From assembly GCF_030067675.1 (NCBI RefSeq), contig NZ_JASJEV010000006.1, forward strand, positions 240,074 to 304,073: a DNA stretch of 64,000 nucleotides, read 5' to 3'. Under the pieces are notes generated by a model that was given only the letters and a program-made list of their open reading frames with translations, was not told where the DNA came from and made no database searches. The DNA is from Chelatococcus albus. Lineage in GTDB: Bacteria > Pseudomonadota > Alphaproteobacteria > Rhizobiales > Beijerinckiaceae. Made by a program: the position numbers and the translations under genes. Of the stretch, positions 48,318-55,834 are shown one piece after another (the stretch's first letter is position 1; every line of letters starts with the position of its first letter).

Positions 48318-49538
48318 ATGCCTTGTGACCGCCGCCTGCCCGTCACCGTGCTCTCCGGCTTCCTCGGCGCCGGCAAGACGACGCTCCTCAACCACATCCT
48401 CAACAACCGCCCCGGGCGCCGCGTCGCCGTCATCGTCAACGACATGAGCGAGGTGAACATCGACGCCGACCTGCTGCGTGCGGGCGATGCCGACCTCGCC
48501 CGCACCGGCGAGCGGCTGGTGGAGATGTCGAACGGCTGCATCTGCTGCACGCTGCGCGACGACCTGCTCGCCGAAGTGCGCCGCATCGCCGAGGCCGGGC
48601 GCTTCGACCATCTTGTCATTGAAGGCACGGGCATTGCCGAGCCCCTGCCGATCGCTGCAACCTTCTCCTTCCGCGATGCGGACGGGCGCTCGCTCTCCGA
48701 CGTGGCGCGGCTCGACGCCATGGTCACCGTCGTCGACGCCGTCAATCTCCTGCGTGACTATGCGAGCCGCGACTTCCTGCGCGACCGCGGCGAGACGGCG
48801 GGGGAGGCGGATGCGCGCACGCTCGTCGATCTCCTCGTGGAGCAGATCGAGTTTGCCGACGTGATCGTCGTCAACAAGGTCGCGGACGTGTCCGCCGAGC
48901 GGCGGGCCGAGGTGCGCAGGCTCGTCAAGGCGCTCAACCCCGAGGCGCGCCTCCTCGAGGCGGATTTCGCCCGCGTGCCCCTCGAGGCCGTGCTCGACAC
49001 CGGCCTCTTCGACGAGGCGAAGGCGATGACCCATCCCCTCTGGTTCAAGGAACTCCACGGCCACGCCGCGCATATCCCGGAGACGGAGGAATGCGGCATC
49101 GCAAGCTTCGTCTATCGCGCCCGCCGGCCCTTCCACCCAAAGAGACTCGCCGCCTTCCTCGGCGGCACCTGGCCGGGCCTCCTGCGCGCCAAGGGCCATT
49201 TCTGGCTCGCCACGCGGCCGGAGTGGGTGGGCGAAATGAGCCTCGCCGGGGCCGTCTGCCGCACCGGGCCCATGGGCTTCTGGTGGGCAGCCGTGCCGAA
49301 GGCCGAGTGGCCAGCGGAAGCCGGGTGGCGCCGGCTCATCGCGCGCCACTGGCATCCCGTCTGGGGCGACCGGCGGCAGGAGCTCGTCTTCATCGGCCTG
49401 GGCCTCGACGAGGCGGCGATCCGCGCGGCCCTCGATGCCTGCCTCGTGGGCAGCGCCACGGCACTGCGCTTCGACCCGGCGCACTACGCCGGCCTGCCCG
49501 ATCCCTTCCCGTGCTGGCGGCGGGCCGTCGCCGCCTGA
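48318..49538 (+). CDS. COG0523 G3E GTPase, putative zinc metallochaperone
   Basis: This 406-residue cytoplasmic GTPase has Walker [15 protein letters not shown] at residues ~13-26, the metal-binding CxCC motif ([12 protein letters not shown]), the Walker B/acidic EGTGIAEP and the guanine-specificity loop VVNKVAD. A CobW C-terminal domain follows (~230-400). COG0523 proteins deliver zinc or other metals to client enzymes. The Zur-like box, the CICC motif and the downstream periplasmic DUF4198 gene favour zinc-starvation use (ZigA/YeiR-like). ATG 48318 follows AAGGG by 7 nt; the frame is open upstream but crosses the operator. Confidence 0.9.
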   Translation: MPCDRRLPVTVLSGFLGAGKTTLLNHILNNRPGRRVAVIVNDMSEVNIDADLLRAGDADLARTGERLVEMSNGCICCTLRDDLLAEVRRIAEAGRFDHLVIEGTGIAEPLPIAATFSFRDADGRSLSDVARLDAMVTVVDAVNLLRDYASRDFLRDRGETAGEADARTLVDLLVEQIEFADVIVVNKVADVSAERRAEVRRLVKALNPEARLLEADFARVPLEAVLDTGLFDEAKAMTHPLWFKELHGHAAHIPETEECGIASFVYRARRPFHPKRLAAFLGGTWPGLLRAKGHFWLATRPEWVGEMSLAGAVCRTGPMGFWWAAVPKAEWPAEAGWRRLIARHWHPVWGDRRQELVFIGLGLDEAAIRAALDACLVGSATALRFDPAHYAGLPDPFPCWRRAVAA

Positions 49539-49576
49539 AGCCGGCCATTTCGACCAGCCGACAGGAGGAGTCGTTC

Positions 49577-50314
49577 GTGAAAGCCGTTCGCATCAAGACC
49601 GTTCATGCCGCCCTCGCCGCCGCCCTGGCGCTCGTCCCCGGTGCCGCCCGGGCCCATGGCATCTTCGTCGCCCAACGCCACGGCGACCTCGCGGTCGTCT
49701 ACGGCCACGGGGCCGCCGACGACGCCTACGCGCCGGAGAAGGTGAAGGAGGCCACCGCCCGCAGTGCCGGGGGCGAGCCGGTTCCCGTGAGCCTCAAGCC
49801 GCAGGAGAAATATGTTCTCGTCGAGCCGGCGCGGGAGGCGGCTGTCCTCTCCGTCACCTTCGACGGCGGCTTTTGGTCGAAGACAAGGGCCGGCAAGTGG
49901 ATCAACAAGGGCAGGAGCGAGGTCGCCGATGCCGAGACCGCCCAACATTCGCTGAAGTTCAACACGACGGTCCTCGCCGCGACCGGCGGCCCTCTCGCCC
50001 CACAGGGCCTGCCGCTCGAGATCGTGCCCCTCGCCGACCCGCTGACGCTCAGGATGGGCGACGACCTGCCCGTGCGGGTGCTCATGGACGGCAAGCCGCT
50101 CGCCGGCGCGAACGTCCTCGCCGACTACGTCAACGAGGGCCACGGCACGTCCTTCAGGACCGACAAGGACGGCAAGGCGGTCATCGTCCTGCGCAACGAC
50201 GGCCTCAATGTCCTCGCAGTCTCCGCCTCCGTGCCGACGACCGGGAACAGGGAGGTCGACAAGCTCGGCCTGCATGCGACCCTGTCCTTCACCCTGCCCC
50301 ACGGCGGGGATTGA
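49577..50314 (+). CDS. DUF4198 periplasmic protein, metal-uptake-associated
   Basis: This 245-residue exported protein has the signal peptide AALAAALALVPGAARA; cleavage exposes HGIFVAQRHGDLAV, an N-terminal His-rich start suited to metal binding. The DUF4198/COG5266 family is annotated as periplasmic components linked to Ni/Co transport. Here it lies 38 bp downstream of the Zur-box GTPase and is probably cotranscribed, so a zinc role is inferred. A beta-sandwich-like C-terminal half contains GKPLAGANVLADYVNEG. The start is GTG 49577, with AGGAGGAG 6 nt upstream. Confidence 0.85.
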   Translation: MKAVRIKTVHAALAAALALVPGAARAHGIFVAQRHGDLAVVYGHGAADDAYAPEKVKEATARSAGGEPVPVSLKPQEKYVLVEPAREAAVLSVTFDGGFWSKTRAGKWINKGRSEVADAETAQHSLKFNTTVLAATGGPLAPQGLPLEIVPLADPLTLRMGDDLPVRVLMDGKPLAGANVLADYVNEGHGTSFRTDKDGKAVIVLRNDGLNVLAVSASVPTTGNREVDKLGLHATLSFTLPHGGD

Positions 50315-50321
50315 GGCAGGG

Positions 50322-50868
50322 ATGCCGTCGCTGCCGCCGCCATTCGAACCCGACGGGACCGTCGGGCTTGTCGAGAGTGCCGTGGCGCGACAGGCTCGCC
50401 GGATCGCGGGGGCAGGGTTCATGCTGCGGCAGCTCGTCTTCGGCGGGGGGGCAGCCTCGCCAATATCGCGGTGCACGCCATTGCCATGATGGCGCTCTTT
50501 GCCCTGCGCCGGCCGGCGGTCACGGCGGGCAGGCAGCGGCCGGTGCCGACGCTGATCGCCGTGATGATGGGGACGGTGGCGGTGCTGATGGCGGCGCACA
50601 CCGTGGAGGTGGCGCTGTGGGCGCTGTTCTACCTACGATCTCGCCGGCGTCGTGCCGCGCGAGGTCGGCGCCTTCTATTTCGCCTTCGTCAACTACACGA
50701 CGCTCGGCTGCGGCGACGTCGTTCCGTGGCCCGAATGGCGCGTCGTCGGGCCGCTGACGGCGCTGAACGGCATCATGCTGTCCGGCTGGTCGACCGCCGT
50801 GATCGTTGCCGTCCTGACGGCGACCACGCGCAAGCTCGGCCTCGACGGCCACCGCCCCTCGCATGGGT
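50322..50868 (+). pseudogene. Two-helix potassium channel gene disrupted by two frameshifts
   Basis: Read across three frames, this is a small ion-channel protein. It begins MPSLPPPFEPDGTVGLVESA, then MLRQLVFGGG, and the first break follows in a G7 run (50445-50451). The second frame continues SLANIAVHAIAMMALFALRR and TVAVLMAAHTVEVALWALFY, and a second break falls at about 50631-50634. The third frame holds YDLAGVVPREVGAFYFAFVN, the selectivity-filter-like TTLGCGDVVP and a last helix (GWSTAVIVAVLTA). One added G and one removed base would restore it. No in-frame stop separates the last part from the antisense of the next gene, so the true end is unclear. Mutation or homopolymer base-call errors are both possible. 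Confidence 0.7.
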
Positions 50869-50869
50869 G

Positions 50870-50896
50870 GCGGAGCGCGGCCGGGCCCCGCTCCGC
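50870..50896 (-). terminator. Stem-loop downstream of the M20 amidohydrolase gene
   Basis: GCGGAGCG (50870-50877) pairs with CGCTCCGC (50889-50896) across an 11-nt GC-rich loop, 7 bp after the amidohydrolase stop codon. There is no T-run on the minus strand, so it may be a weak terminator or a 3'-end stabiliser. Confidence 0.5.
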
Positions 50897-50903
50897 CACA
50901 GCC

Positions 50904-52073
50904 TCAGCGCAGCGGCATCGCCGTCTCGGCGAGGCGCGCCCAGTAGCCGACGCCGACGGGGATGACGTCGTCGTTGAAGTCGTAGGCCGGGTGGTGCAAC
51001 CCTGCTGTATCGCCGTTGCCGACGAAGATGAAGGCGCCCGGCCGTGCCTCGAGCATGAAGGAGAAGTCCTCTCCGCCCATGGTCGGTGGCACGGCGGTGT
51101 CGACCTTCTCGGCGCCCACGAGTTCGCCGGCGACGCCGGCGGCGAAGGCGGTCTGCTCCGGGTGGTTCCAGGTGATCGGATAGCCGCGGTTGTACTCGAT
51201 GGCGGCACTCGCCCCGAAAGCCTGCGCGACGGTCGTGACGATGGCGCGGAAGCGCTCCTCGCACAGGTCGCGCATGGCGGGAGTCAGGGTTCGCACCGTG
51301 CCCTTGATCTGCGCGGTCTGCGGAATGACGTTGAAGGTCTCGCCGGCATGGATGGAGGTCACCGACACGACGGCCGCCTCGAGCGGGTCGGCGTTGCGCG
51401 ACACGATCGACTGCAGCGCCGTGATGATGTGCGTCGTCACGAGGACGGTGTCGATGGTCTCGTGCGGCTTGGCGGCATGGCCGCCGCGGCCCTCGATCGT
51501 CACGATGAAACGGTCGGCGGCCGCGAGCAGCGGGCCCGGCCGGAGCGCGAAGGCACCGACCGGCAGGCCCGGCATGTTGTGCATGCCGTAGACCTCCTGG
51601 ATGCCGAAGCGCTCCATCATGCCGTCCTTGACCATGGCCTCGCCCCCGGCGCCGCCCTCCTCGGCGGGCTGGAAGATGACGACCGCGGTGCCGTCGAAGT
51701 CGCGCGTCTCGGCGAGATACTTCGCGGCGCCGAGCAGCATGGCCGTGTGGCCGTCATGGCCACAGGCGTGCATCTTGCCCGCGACCTTCGAACGGTAGGG
51801 AAGGTTGGTCTGCTCCTCGATGGGCAGGGCGTCCATGTCGGCGCGCATGCCGATGACCTTGCCGGAGGCGTTCGTCCTGCCGCGGATGACACCGACGACG
51901 CCGGTGCGGCCGATGCCCGGCACCACCTCGTCGCAGCCGAAGCTCTTCAGTTTCTCGGCCACGATGCCCGCCGTGCGGTGCACGTCGTAGAGAAGCTCGG
52001 GATTGGCGTGGAAATCGCGGCGCCAGGCGGAGATCTCGTCCGTCATGGCGGCGATGCGGTCGGCGGATGGCAT
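50904..52073 (-). CDS. M20-family amidohydrolase (N-acyl-amino-acid / hippurate hydrolase-like)
   Basis: This 389-residue cytoplasmic metallohydrolase has the first metal-ligand motif ACGHDGHTAML, the catalytic/metal Glu pair in FQPAEEGGAGGEAM and the dimerisation-domain sequence GRGGHAAKPHETIDT. The C-terminal metal ligand is likely in GLHHPAYDFND. Relatives cleave N-acylated amino acids or aromatic amides. It diverges from a peptide ABC-transporter operon, so the transporter may bring in its substrate (inference). GAGAGG lies 6 nt before the ATG at 52073. Confidence 0.93.
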   Translation of the reverse strand: MPSADRIAAMTDEISAWRRDFHANPELLYDVHRTAGIVAEKLKSFGCDEVVPGIGRTGVVGVIRGRTNASGKVIGMRADMDALPIEEQTNLPYRSKVAGKMHACGHDGHTAMLLGAAKYLAETRDFDGTAVVIFQPAEEGGAGGEAMVKDGMMERFGIQEVYGMHNMPGLPVGAFALRPGPLLAAADRFIVTIEGRGGHAAKPHETIDTVLVTTHIITALQSIVSRNADPLEAAVVSVTSIHAGETFNVIPQTAQIKGTVRTLTPAMRDLCEERFRAIVTTVAQAFGASAAIEYNRGYPITWNHPEQTAFAAGVAGELVGAEKVDTAVPPTMGGEDFSFMLEARPGAFIFVGNGDTAGLHHPAYDFNDDVIPVGVGYWARLAETAMPLR

Positions 52074-52221
52074 GTGGTCCTCTCTGGAGCATTGCGCGGC
52101 ACGCAGGGGTGCGCGTCGAGAAACTGAAGCAAAGAGGAGGCGCGTCCGCCGGTCAACGGCTTCATGCGCATGGCACGCGCCCATTTCATGCCGTGACACC
52201 CGCCGGCTGCCCTTTGTCGAC

Positions 52222-52236
52222 GTTATAGGCCATAAC
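52222..52236. promoter_or_regulatory. Candidate operator palindrome
   Basis: GTTAT-AGGCC-ATAAC is an inverted repeat with 5-bp arms in a GC-rich divergent intergenic region. Its position between the amidohydrolase and transporter genes suggests a shared operator. The cognate regulator is unknown. It resembles the GTTAT/ATAAC arms of Zur boxes, but the centre differs. Confidence 0.4.
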
Positions 52237-52295
52237 TCAGGCGCATATCACCGCGCTGGACCGGCGCGACAAGGACTGTCTATGCTGCCCCCTTC

Positions 52296-52313
52296 GCGGG
52301 GCGGCCGCCCCGC
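52296..52313. repeat. Perfect 18-bp GC palindrome in transporter leader
   Basis: GCGGGGCGG followed directly by CCGCCCCGC is a perfect palindrome, 68 bp before the first binding-protein start. It can fold only with a small loop at its centre. It may be an operator or a 5' leader hairpin. Confidence 0.45.
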
Positions 52314-52381
52314 ACATGCCATCCGTCGTGACCAGACGAACAAGACCCCGCGCAAGACGGGGGCGCACCAGAGGGGTACCC

Positions 52382-53977
52382 ATGTCGCGATCCATCCGGC
52401 GTTTGATCGCCACCGCAGCCGTCGGCCTCGCCCTCGTGGCGAGCACGGCCGAGGCCAAGACCTTCCGCTTCGCCTTCCAGGGCGACTACAAGTCCCTCGA
52501 TCCCTATTCGCTGAACGAGACCTTTACCCTCGGCATGCATGCCGCGGTCTACGAGGGGCTGACCAAGCGCGGGCCCAACCTCGAGATTCTGCCCGGCCTC
52601 GCCGAGAAGTGGGAGGTGTCGGAGGACGGCCTGCGCTGGCGCTTCACCCTGCGCAAGGGTGTAAAGTTTCACAACGGCGAGGATTTCACCGCCGACGACG
52701 TGATCTTCTCCGCCGAGCGCGTGCGCGCCGACGGCTCGGACCTGAAGACGCGCGTGCCTGCCGACGCCAAGTTCGTCAAGGTGGATGATCACACTGTTGA
52801 CGTCGTGCTCACCTCGCCGAACCCGACGCTGAACGCCGAGTGGCACAACTGGTACATCATGTCGAAGAAGTGGGCGGAGGCGAACAATTCCGCCAAGCCC
52901 ACCTCGGCCTCCGCCTCGACGCCGAGCCACGCCTCGCTCAACGAGAACGGCACCGGGCCCTTCATCATCGAGAGCCATCAGCCCGGCGTGAAGACCGTCT
53001 GGAAGCCCAATCCCAATTGGTGGGAGAAGCCGAAGCACAACCTGACGGAAGTGATCTTCACCCCCATCGCCTCGGACGCGACGCGCGTCGCCGCGCTGCT
53101 CTCGGGCGAGGTGGACTGGATCGATCCCGTGCCGCTGCAGGACGTCGACCGCGTCAATGCCAGCGCCAACGCCCAGGTGCTGCAGGGCCCGGAGCTGCGC
53201 ACCATCTTCCTCGGCTTCGACCAGTATCGCGACGAGCTCAAGTATTCGAGCGTGAAGGGCAAGAACCCCTTCAAGGACGTGCGGGTGCGCAAGGCCTTCT
53301 ACCAGGCCATCGACATCGAGGCGATCAAGACGAAGGTCATGCGCGGCGCCTCCGTGCCGTCGGCTCTGATGATCTCGCCGCTGCTCTTCGACCGCGCCGG
53401 CGAGTTCAAGCGCTTCCCCTATGATCCGGAGGGCGCCAAGAAGCTCCTCGCCGAGGCGGGCTATGCGAACGGCTTCGAGGTCGGCATGGATTGCCCCAAC
53501 GACCGCTACGTCAATGACGAGCGCATCTGCCAGGCCGTCGTCGGCATGCTGGCGCGCGTCGGCGTGAAGGTGAACCTCAATGCCCAGCCCAAGGCGAAGT
53601 ACTTCGCCAAGGTGCTCGCCTCCGGCGGCTACGATACCTCGCTCTACCTGCTGGGCTGGACGCCCTCGAGCTTCGACAGCCTCAGCATCCTCGTGAACCT
53701 CTACGGCTGCCGCGACGAGAAGGGCAATGGCGGCAACAACAACCTCGGCAACTACTGCAATCCCAAGGTCGAGGAGCTCACCAAGCAGGTCCGCATGGAG
53801 ACGGACAAGAAGAAGCGCGACGCGCTCATCGCCCAAGTCTACGACATCGTCCAGAACCAGGAGGCGGGCTACATTCCGCTGCACCAGCAGGCGCTCGCCT
53901 GGGGCGTCTCCAAGAAGGTCAAGCTCGTACAGCGCGCCGACAACGAGTTCCACCTCTACTGGGTGACGAAGGAGTGA
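52382..53977 (+). CDS. Peptide ABC transporter substrate-binding protein (family 5), copy 1
   Basis: This 531-residue periplasmic binding protein has a signal peptide (SIRRLIATAAVGLALVASTAEA) and then KTFRFAFQGDYKSLDPYSLN. The SBP family 5 signature WEVSEDGLRWRFTLRKGVKF and DFTADDVIFSAERV is intact. C-terminal segments such as GWTPSSFDSLSI and YIPLHQQALAWGV are typical of dipeptide/oligopeptide binders. It delivers peptides or similar solutes to the permeases encoded downstream. It is the first gene of the operon and is followed by a 36-bp palindrome and then by a close paralogue. Confidence 0.95.
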   Translation: MSRSIRRLIATAAVGLALVASTAEAKTFRFAFQGDYKSLDPYSLNETFTLGMHAAVYEGLTKRGPNLEILPGLAEKWEVSEDGLRWRFTLRKGVKFHNGEDFTADDVIFSAERVRADGSDLKTRVPADAKFVKVDDHTVDVVLTSPNPTLNAEWHNWYIMSKKWAEANNSAKPTSASASTPSHASLNENGTGPFIIESHQPGVKTVWKPNPNWWEKPKHNLTEVIFTPIASDATRVAALLSGEVDWIDPVPLQDVDRVNASANAQVLQGPELRTIFLGFDQYRDELKYSSVKGKNPFKDVRVRKAFYQAIDIEAIKTKVMRGASVPSALMISPLLFDRAGEFKRFPYDPEGAKKLLAEAGYANGFEVGMDCPNDRYVNDERICQAVVGMLARVGVKVNLNAQPKAKYFAKVLASGGYDTSLYLLGWTPSSFDSLSILVNLYGCRDEKGNGGNNNLGNYCNPKVEELTKQVRMETDKKKRDALIAQVYDIVQNQEAGYIPLHQQALAWGVSKKVKLVQRADNEFHLYWVTKE

Positions 53978-53979
53978 GC

Positions 53980-54015
53980 GCATGCCTCCCGGCGGATATC
54001 CGCCGGGAGGCATGC
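53980..54015 (+). repeat. Perfect 36-bp intercistronic palindrome
   Basis: Positions 53980-53997 are the exact reverse complement of 53998-54015 (arms begin GCATGCCTCCCGG). The RNA would fold as a 16-bp stem with an ATAT loop, 2 bp after the stop of the first binding-protein gene. It probably protects the 3' end of that message or attenuates read-through, as intercistronic stem-loops do in other binding-protein operons. Confidence 0.85.
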
Positions 54016-54166
54016 CACCCGCGAACCCATGCTCGGGCGGGCCGCACCGGCCGTGCCACTCTTGTGCCTCCCGCGGTGCCGGCCGCCGCGGGAGGGGCGG
54101 GAGCGGCAGCCATGGCCATCGTCCTGCGGCGAACGTCGTGAATGTCATGAGGGAGGAGTGGATCCG

Positions 54167-55765
54167 ATGATGGTGAGGCCGTTTCGCCGGTTTCTCGCCG
54201 CCGCAGCCATGGGGCTCGCCCTGACCGCCGCTGGCGCCGAGGCCAAGACCTTCCGTTTCGCCTTCCAGGGCGATTACAAGTCGCTCGACCCCTATACGCT
54301 CAACGAGAGCTTCACCAACGGCCTGCACAAGGCGGTGTACGAAGGGCTCGTGCGCCGCGGGCCGAAACTCGAGATCGAGCCGGCGCTCGCCGAGCGCTGG
54401 GAGGTATCCGAGGATGGACTGCGCTGGCGCTTCTACCTGCGCAGGGGCGTCAAGTTCCACGGCGGCGAGGACTTTACCGCCGATGACGTGATCTTCTCCG
54501 CCCAGCGCGTGCGCACCCAGGGCTCGAATTTCCTGCCCATCGTGCCGAAGGACGCCAAGGTGGTGAAGGTTGACGACCACACCGTCGACTTCTTGCTCAC
54601 GGCCCCCGACGCGATGCTCATCGCCGAGTGGGACAATTGGCCCATGATGTCGAAGAAGTGGGCCGAGGCGAACAACGCGGTGGCGCCGACGCCGCAGGCG
54701 GCCGAAACGCCGAGCTACGCCGCGCTCAACGAGAACGGCACCGGGCCCTTCGTCGTCGTCAGCCACCAGCCGGGCGTCAAGACCGTGTGGCGACCGAACC
54801 CGAACTGGTGGGATAGCCCCAGGCACAACCTGACGGAAGTCGTCTTCACCCCCATTGGCTCGGACGCGACGCGCGTCGCCGCCCTCCTCTCGGGCGAGGT
54901 CGACTGGATCGACCCCGTGCCGCTGCAGGACATCCAGCGCGTCAACGCGAGCGGCATCGCCGAGGTCATGCAGGGGCCGGAGCTGCGCACCATCTTCCTC
55001 GGCTTTGACCAGAACCGGGACGAACTGCGCGGGGCAAGCGTCAAGGGCAGGAACCCCTTCAAGGACGCGCGGGTGCGCAAGGCCTTCTACCAGGCCGTCG
55101 ATATCGCCGCGATCAGGGACAAGGTGATGCGCGGCCTCGCCACGCCCGCCGCCCTGATGATCTCGCCGCTGCTCTTCGACCGCGCCGGCGAGTTCAAGCG
55201 CTTCCCCTACGATCCGGAGGCGGCGAAGAAGCTCCTTGCCGAGGCGGGCTATCCGAACGGCTTCGAGGTGGTCATGGACTGCCCGAACGACCGCTACGTG
55301 AACGACGAGCGCATCTGCCAGGCGGTCGTCGGCATGCTGGCACGCATCGGCGTGAAGGTGAGCCTCAATGCCCAGCCCAAGGCGAAGTACTTCGCCAAGG
55401 CGGGCCAGACGGGCGGCTACGACACGTCCTTCTACCTGCTCGGCTGGACGCCTTCGACCCTCGACAGCCTCAACGTGCTGACGCAGATCATGGGTTGCCG
55501 GGACGAGAAGGGTAACGGCGGCCTTACCAACTACGGCAACTACTGCAACCCGAAGGTCGAGGCGCTGATCGGCAAGATCCGCGCCGAGACCGACAAGAAG
55601 AAGCGCGACGACCTGATCGCCGAGGCCTATCGCGTCGCCCTCGTCGAGGACGTCGGCTACATCCCGCTGCATCAGCAGGCGCTGGTGTGGGGCGTCGCGA
55701 AGACGGTCAAGCTCGTGCAGCGCGCCGACAACCAGCTGATCCTCTCCTGGATCCGCAAGGAATGA
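54167..55765 (+). CDS. Peptide ABC transporter substrate-binding protein (family 5), copy 2
   Basis: This 532-residue periplasmic binding protein is a close paralogue of the preceding gene, with the mature start KTFRFAFQGDYKSLDPYTLN and WEVSEDGLRWRFYLRRGVKF. Most of the sequence aligns without gaps by eye. The differences cluster in places likely to line the ligand cleft, such as NNAVAPTPQAAETPSYAAL against NNSAKPTSASASTPSHASL. The signal peptide is FRRFLAAAAMGLALTAAGAEA. GGAGG lies 10 nt before the ATG at 54167. A second stem-loop follows. Two receptors for one transporter would broaden ligand range (inference). Confidence 0.95.
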   Translation: MMVRPFRRFLAAAAMGLALTAAGAEAKTFRFAFQGDYKSLDPYTLNESFTNGLHKAVYEGLVRRGPKLEIEPALAERWEVSEDGLRWRFYLRRGVKFHGGEDFTADDVIFSAQRVRTQGSNFLPIVPKDAKVVKVDDHTVDFLLTAPDAMLIAEWDNWPMMSKKWAEANNAVAPTPQAAETPSYAALNENGTGPFVVVSHQPGVKTVWRPNPNWWDSPRHNLTEVVFTPIGSDATRVAALLSGEVDWIDPVPLQDIQRVNASGIAEVMQGPELRTIFLGFDQNRDELRGASVKGRNPFKDARVRKAFYQAVDIAAIRDKVMRGLATPAALMISPLLFDRAGEFKRFPYDPEAAKKLLAEAGYPNGFEVVMDCPNDRYVNDERICQAVVGMLARIGVKVSLNAQPKAKYFAKAGQTGGYDTSFYLLGWTPSTLDSLNVLTQIMGCRDEKGNGGLTNYGNYCNPKVEALIGKIRAETDKKKRDDLIAEAYRVALVEDVGYIPLHQQALVWGVAKTVKLVQRADNQLILSWIRKE

Positions 55766-55770
55766 GCGCG

Positions 55771-55805
55771 CGCCGGCGCCGGTCCCCTGCGGGGCGGCGC
55801 CGGCG
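55771..55805 (+). promoter_or_regulatory. Intercistronic stem-loop after second binding-protein gene
   Basis: CGCCGGCGCC (55771-55780) pairs with GGCGCCGGCG (55796-55805), and the loop holds a further CCCC/GGGG stem. It starts 5 bp after the binding-protein stop and ends 29 bp before the permease start. It likely keeps binding-protein mRNA more abundant than permease mRNA. Confidence 0.75.
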
Positions 55806-55834
55806 TCCCTCAGTGAGCGTCGAACGGACTTCGC

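Larger units (their letters stand above)
52074..52381. other. 308-bp divergent control region, M20 hydrolase / peptide transporter
   Basis: No gene is visible here. The region contains an AT-rich palindrome at 52222-52236, a perfect GC palindrome at 52296-52313 in the transporter leader, and AGAGGGG before the first binding-protein gene. Promoters for both directions must lie here, but no standard hexamer pair is convincing. Confidence 0.5.

Noticed and set aside
53982..54170. Short plus-strand frame MPPGGYPPGGMPPANP between the two binding-protein genes
   Set aside because: It is the translation of the 36-bp palindrome and the following spacer, with no ribosome binding site of its own.
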